Origin: Ovis canadensis
Lineage: Eukaryota; Chordata; Mammalia; Artiodactyla; Bovidae
Reading direction: 5' to 3'
Assembly (NCBI RefSeq): GCF_042477335.2
Contig: NC_091249.1
Location: forward strand, 42,764,001-42,828,000
Length of the DNA: 64,000 nt
The notes beneath the pieces are model-generated. The model saw only the letters and a program-made list of their open reading frames with translations, searched no databases and was not told the origin of the DNA. Positions 60,031 through 64,000 of the stretch are shown one piece after another. Each line of letters opens with the position of its first letter. Position 1 is the stretch's first letter. The position numbers were made by a program, and so were the translations under genes.

Positions 60031-61201
60031 AAAAACCTTAAATTTCCTAAGGTCCTGATCATGATACATTCCACAAATAGACACAAAGTTGGTACTTTTA
60101 ATTTAATATCTACTGAATAAATGTAAATTTTGCCTCATAAATAAACTGACTTCTAAAGTAAGAACCTGGTCAAAATCCTAAACCATGTTTTAAAGCCAAA
60201 GCTCTTATCCTTGGGTCACAAACTCTAATGAAATATTACAAAATATAGGTATCACAGTGCCCATGGAAACTTTTCTGGAGGGAAATGATCAATAAAGGAA
60301 TTAAATTAATAAAGGAATCTGAATCGCAAGAAGCACTGCTTTCCAGATGCAACTACCAGGCCAACTTCCGACATCTCCATTTCCAACAAGGCCTTGTCCT
60401 GGATGCAAGGAGCTGAGCACTAGAGACAGAGTGGACACCATGTCATCAATTTACATGAGAGCAGGCCAAATGCATAAAATGAAACCATATACTTTTAACT
60501 TGGTACAGCTGAAGGGGGGGTATAGAGGGTAGTTATCGGAAACAATAATTGTAATAATAGCAAAGATTTCAGGAATTAGCATATACAGAAATTTTCACAG
60601 ATGATGTGACCAAGTTATTCTATCAATAAGTCCAATTATTTGGTCTTAGAAAATAACTTATACTTTTAAAATTTTCAAAGACATTTTCTCTCCTGTTGTT
60701 CAGTGACTACTACATTTTCTTATCCATTTGTTCATACCTCATATGGAGTCTCCTCAGATCTAGACTGACAACTACCCTGGGAAAAGATTTAGGCTGAGCA
60801 GACACTTAAATCATGTTCCTGTCAATGATTCTATTCTTTCTCGGCTCTTTCTTGATTATCCCTTGTGTGGTTCCAGTAAGCCAAAATGCTCTCACAAGTC
60901 AGAGTCACGCTTCTAAGCAGATCATTTGGAGGCTAGCCTACAATCTTTGAAGCAACAACTCTACTCTTAAATCCTTTGGGAATAAACATTAAGTTCTATT
61001 TCTGATGAACACTGTTGCTTCACATACTGTTTACATAGGAAATAAGAAATGATAATGGGTTAAAGTCCTAAACTCTGTAGAAAACATAAATGGGAACAAC
61101 CAAGATTTTGCTACAGACATCACACCACCATTTCCCCATTACTGACTGCCTTTTTCTTCTTGTAAAACATGGCTTGTCTTCCCGGATCTATGTCATAAAC
61201 T

Positions 61202-61592
61202 TTCTTTTTTTTTAATGTTTATTTTTTTTTTTTAATTTTTAATTTTACTTTATTTTACTCTACAATACTATATTGGTTTTGCCATACATTGACATGAATC
61301 CACCACGGGTATACATGAGTTCCCAATCCTGAACCCCCTCCCACCGCCCACCCCATACCATCTCTCTGGATCATCCCCATGCACCAGCCCCAAGCATCCT
61401 ATATCCTGTATCAAACATAGACTGGCGCTTCATTTCTTACATGATAGTATACATGTTTCAGTGCCATTCTCCCAAATCATCCCACCCTCTCCCTCTCCCT
61501 CAGAGTCCAAAAGTCCATTCTATACATCTGTGTCTCTTTTGCTGTCTCGCATACAGGGTTATCATTACCATCTTTCTAAATTCCATATATAG
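61202..61592 (-). mobile_element. 5'-truncated bovine-type L1, 3' UTR only
   Basis: A T-rich run (antisense poly(A)) is followed by antisense L1 3' UTR: ttggttttgccatacattg, ctgaaccccctccc, gcaccagccccaagcatcc, tttcagtgccattctcccaa, cagggttatcattaccatc. Exact target-site duplication tgtcataaact at 61191-61201 and 61593-61603. Confidence 0.93.
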
Positions 61593-62049
61593 TGTCATAA
61601 ACTATCTTCTCAAAAGTCTACCCAGAAACTGAAGCACGTTCCTCTGTCTGGATCTGAAGTTCTTATCTGCCTCTGTAATAACTCACTGGCTCATCAGTAT
61701 CCAGTTAAGGGACTGTTGGTACCTGCCATACCCTCTGCACTTAGGACCCCAGAACCTAGCCTCTCCTCCTCTGGTTGAAGAGGATGTAGGAAGTATTTTT
61801 CATGACATCTAAACTTTAATTCACTGCCAAAGGATTTTTTTCCCCTTAAAACTTATACTTGAAATGTAATTTCATTCCTCTAGGTTTCTCAATGATAAAA
61901 ATGAGAAACTAGTTGGTTAGACAAGTAGGGTTTAGATCAGAGAGCAAGACCATGCATGTAACCACGCTAACAAGGAAACTGCACCTTCAGTTTCTTCCTT
62001 TCCATCCCCATGCAGTAAGTATCTCAAACCTGAAATAACTTTCACAATT

Positions 62050-62800
62050 TGCCCACCCTCTCATGCTGGTTTAGTTTATACCTTCCTGCCTCCACCACTG
62101 TTAAGAGTCTTTTAAGTGACTTTCATGTAAGACTCACCTCTCTCCAATCTGCCATCCAAACTTCCCTCATCATAAATATGGCCATGCCCTTTCCTCTTAA
62201 ATCTCAGCAATGGTTCTCCACTGTCCTAAGGCATCAGTTTTAAAAATTTGGTTCCAATGAATTTCTACTCTCCTCTCAGTCTCATCCTACATTAGGCTTC
62301 CTTTCCAGACAGCCTGTACCTTAGAAGGAAGGAAGGAAAAGAGAGCAGGAAGGAGGGAAGGGAGATTTCCTGAAGCCCAGGAAGTGACATAAGCCTCAAA
62401 ACTGGCAACAAAATAATTTTCTTAAGGTTCAATCTGATTATACCATTTCTTGGCTTAAAACCCACAGTGCTTTCTTGTGCTAAGAAAGATAATGTCCAAT
62501 TTTTTTTTTAACCTTGTTACTAAAGCCTTTTGAGATTAGGCACTCAGCCTGTCTCAGTTCCCATTAATACAATCACACTCTGCTTGCAGGGGTCACTACT
62601 CAAACTTACCCATTTTTTCCTTGCTTCACGTTGTTACACAATCTCTTCTCTCTGACCCTCATTCCCCTTTTCAAATCATACTCATCTTTGAACTCTGGCA
62701 AATGTATCCTCACCCACAAAGACCTCTATGATCTTTAGCTGGAAATGCATACCCTGTCTCTGAACTCCATAGCGTTAACCCTATAACACCTTGTTTTAGA
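62050..62800 (+). repeat. L2-like repeat (tentative)
   Basis: Pyrimidine-rich single-copy-like sequence with weak L2 3' similarity (ctctgaccctcattcccc, cttgaactctggc, acaaagacctctatgatc). A GGAA-rich tract lies at 62325-62360. Confidence 0.35.
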
Positions 62801-62803
62801 TCG

Positions 62804-62964
62804 GTGATTCTCAATCCTGGTTATTCCTTAGAATCAGCTTAAAAGCATTTTAAAAATACTGGCAACCAGACCCCACCACCACTGAGAATGCACAGCCTAA
62901 GTAGTGGCATATTTTTAAAACTGCCCAGATGATTGTGATATCAAGCCAGGTTTGAGAACTACTC
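62804..62964 (+). repeat. MER5A-like hAT MITE
   Basis: Terminal repeats cggtgattctcaa and tttgagaactactc flank gaccccaccaccactg and gcccagatgattgtgat. This is the MER5A order. Confidence 0.65.
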
Positions 62965-63059
62965 TACATGAAAGTCTCTGGTGTACTTACTACTTTCTCT
63001 AATGGAAAACAGGGTCCTGACTTATCTTCATAATCATTGTATCACCATACACACAACAA

Positions 63060-63110
63060 CTATTCAGTAAATGACAGAAAATGGGGGGTGGGGGGGTGGC
63101 GCAGAGAAAC
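63060..63110 (+). repeat. G-rich run
   Basis: ggggggtgggggggtgg at about 63082-63098. Short and low complexity. Confidence 0.8.
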
Positions 63111-63785
63111 AGAGAAACGAAGGAAAAAAGATGAATTCATAATACTTCAAAACTCAGTAACTAAACTTGAAGCCTTAGCCTCCTAAATTCCTAGAAAAAA
63201 TGATGGGGGTCCTGTCATTTGTATCACCTGTTTTAAAAAATTCTCCACTACAGTTAAAAAAAAAAAAAAAAAGGAAGGCAAAATCTCATTACTATTGAAG
63301 GAGCCACTTTATCTTGGGGGAAGAGATTATTTTCCATCATTTGGAAATCATACATTTACGTAAACTTGAGATTCTAAAATATTTGTTGTAGGATACATTT
63401 CAGTTTATGAGATGGGGTAAGAAAGACCTCTGCCACTCACAGGTAAGAAAAAAAGAAGGAAGTAGCAAACAGATTCTGAAAAAGAATTCTAACCCGGTCC
63501 CTAGCTACCCAGAAAATTGTGGAAAAGAGAAGAGAAGCATTAGACCCAACTTTGGAAAAGAAATTATGCTCACATTTGTTAATCACAGACTAAGAGGGTA
63601 TAAGGAATGCAATAATGAGGCTGTAGGAACATTAGAGTAACCTTGATCAAAGACAGGACAAAATGTTGTATGTTTAAAAAGAATTTCCAACTAATGAACA
63701 GTTTGGGAAGTTCTGAGAATTTCTGTAACCCATCTAGAATAAAGCTACACTGAATTCATGGATTGCTATCTATTTTTCTAAAGAA

Positions 63786-63913
63786 ACTGCTGTGCTGCTA
63801 AGCTAAGTCGCTTCAGTCGTGTCTGGCTCTGTGCGACCCCATAGATGGCAGCCCGCCAGGCTCCCCCATCCCTGGGATTCTCCAGGCAAGAACACTGGAA
63901 TGGGATGCCATTG
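63786..63913 (-). mobile_element. Bov-A SINE monomer
   Basis: Antisense Bov-A unit (aagtcgcttcagtcgtg ... ccctgggattctccagg ... ggaatgggatgccatt). No target-site duplication recognised. Confidence 0.9.
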
Positions 63914-64000
63914 TATCTGATAACTGCTGTATTCAGATATAATTCACATACCATTAAATTCACCTTTTTAAAGCATATAATACAATGTTTTTTTAATATA

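Larger units (their letters stand above)
50830..64000 (-). other. CSNK1G3: Last intron (or introns) of CSNK1G3
   Basis: Sequence 5' of the terminal exon on the gene's strand. I searched for the penultimate CK1-gamma exons (the DETK end and the Gln/His-rich tail) and did not find them, so the intron probably extends past the window. Three BovBs, one Bov-tA, one Bov-A, two L1 3' ends and a MER5-like element lie in it. Stretches 50830-52514, 52644-53353, 60031-61190 and 62965-63785 hold nothing I recognise beyond A, G and T runs. Confidence 0.7.

Noticed and set aside
1..64000. CRISPR arrays, bacterial operons, phage or plasmid systems
   Set aside because: None seen; direct repeats are SINE/LINE target duplications and microsatellites of a mammalian genome.

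Overview
The window is nuclear DNA from a ruminant, most likely a bovid. The evidence is the repeat content: BovB (RTE-clade LINE), tRNA-Glu-headed Bov-tA SINEs, Bov-A2 SINEs, CHR-type SINEs and bovine-type L1 3' ends, over a base of older mammalian repeats (L1M, MIR, MER5-like, MLT1-like, CR1/L3, hAT-Charlie). There is no bacterial, phage or plasmid content. Eleven BovB copies fill roughly 17.5 kb (about 27%), and nearly every long open frame is a broken BovB endonuclease, reverse transcriptase or C-terminal fragment.

One host gene is supported. On the minus strand at 50775-50829 a short terminal coding piece encodes CCCFFKRRKRKTIQRHK and a stop, directly behind a good splice acceptor. This is the palmitoylation/polybasic tail of a casein kinase 1 gamma, best matching CSNK1G3. 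Its 3' UTR would run down to about 48.06 kb, where two AATAAA signals lie 13 bp apart. The rest, 50.83-64 kb, is intron, and no other exon of the gene was recognised. Positions 1-48 kb lie downstream of the gene and look intergenic.

Layout: 1-7.3 kb is an old antisense L1 interrupted by three BovB copies and a Bov-A SINE. 7.5-11.55 kb is unusually free of recognisable repeats. 11.5-27.7 kb has SINEs (one nested inside another), MIR, MER5-like and MLT1-like elements, L1/HAL1-like fragments, a polypurine tract and two truncated BovBs. 27.7-35.3 kb is a nested stack: two direct LTR-like copies, the first split by a full-length BovB and a Bov-tA, with another BovB between them. 35.3-36.6 kb is an L1 3' end. 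37.5-38.3 kb is another BovB. 43.2-44.1 kb is a CR1/L3 fossil and 44.4-46.7 kb a hAT-Charlie fossil with a decayed transposase. 48-50.8 kb is the gene's 3' end. 53.7-60 kb, inside the intron, holds two tandem antisense BovBs facing a near full-length sense BovB.

The most distinctive observation is that three of the eleven BovB insertions (5.09-6.68, 27.88-30.95 and 37.50-38.29 kb) have their 5' part inverted against their 3' part, with matching breakpoints and candidate target-site duplications. That is the pattern of twin priming, best known from L1. No new defence, biosynthetic or regulatory system was found. Some splice-bounded open islands on the minus strand (10.7-21.7 kb) are reported as weak candidates only.
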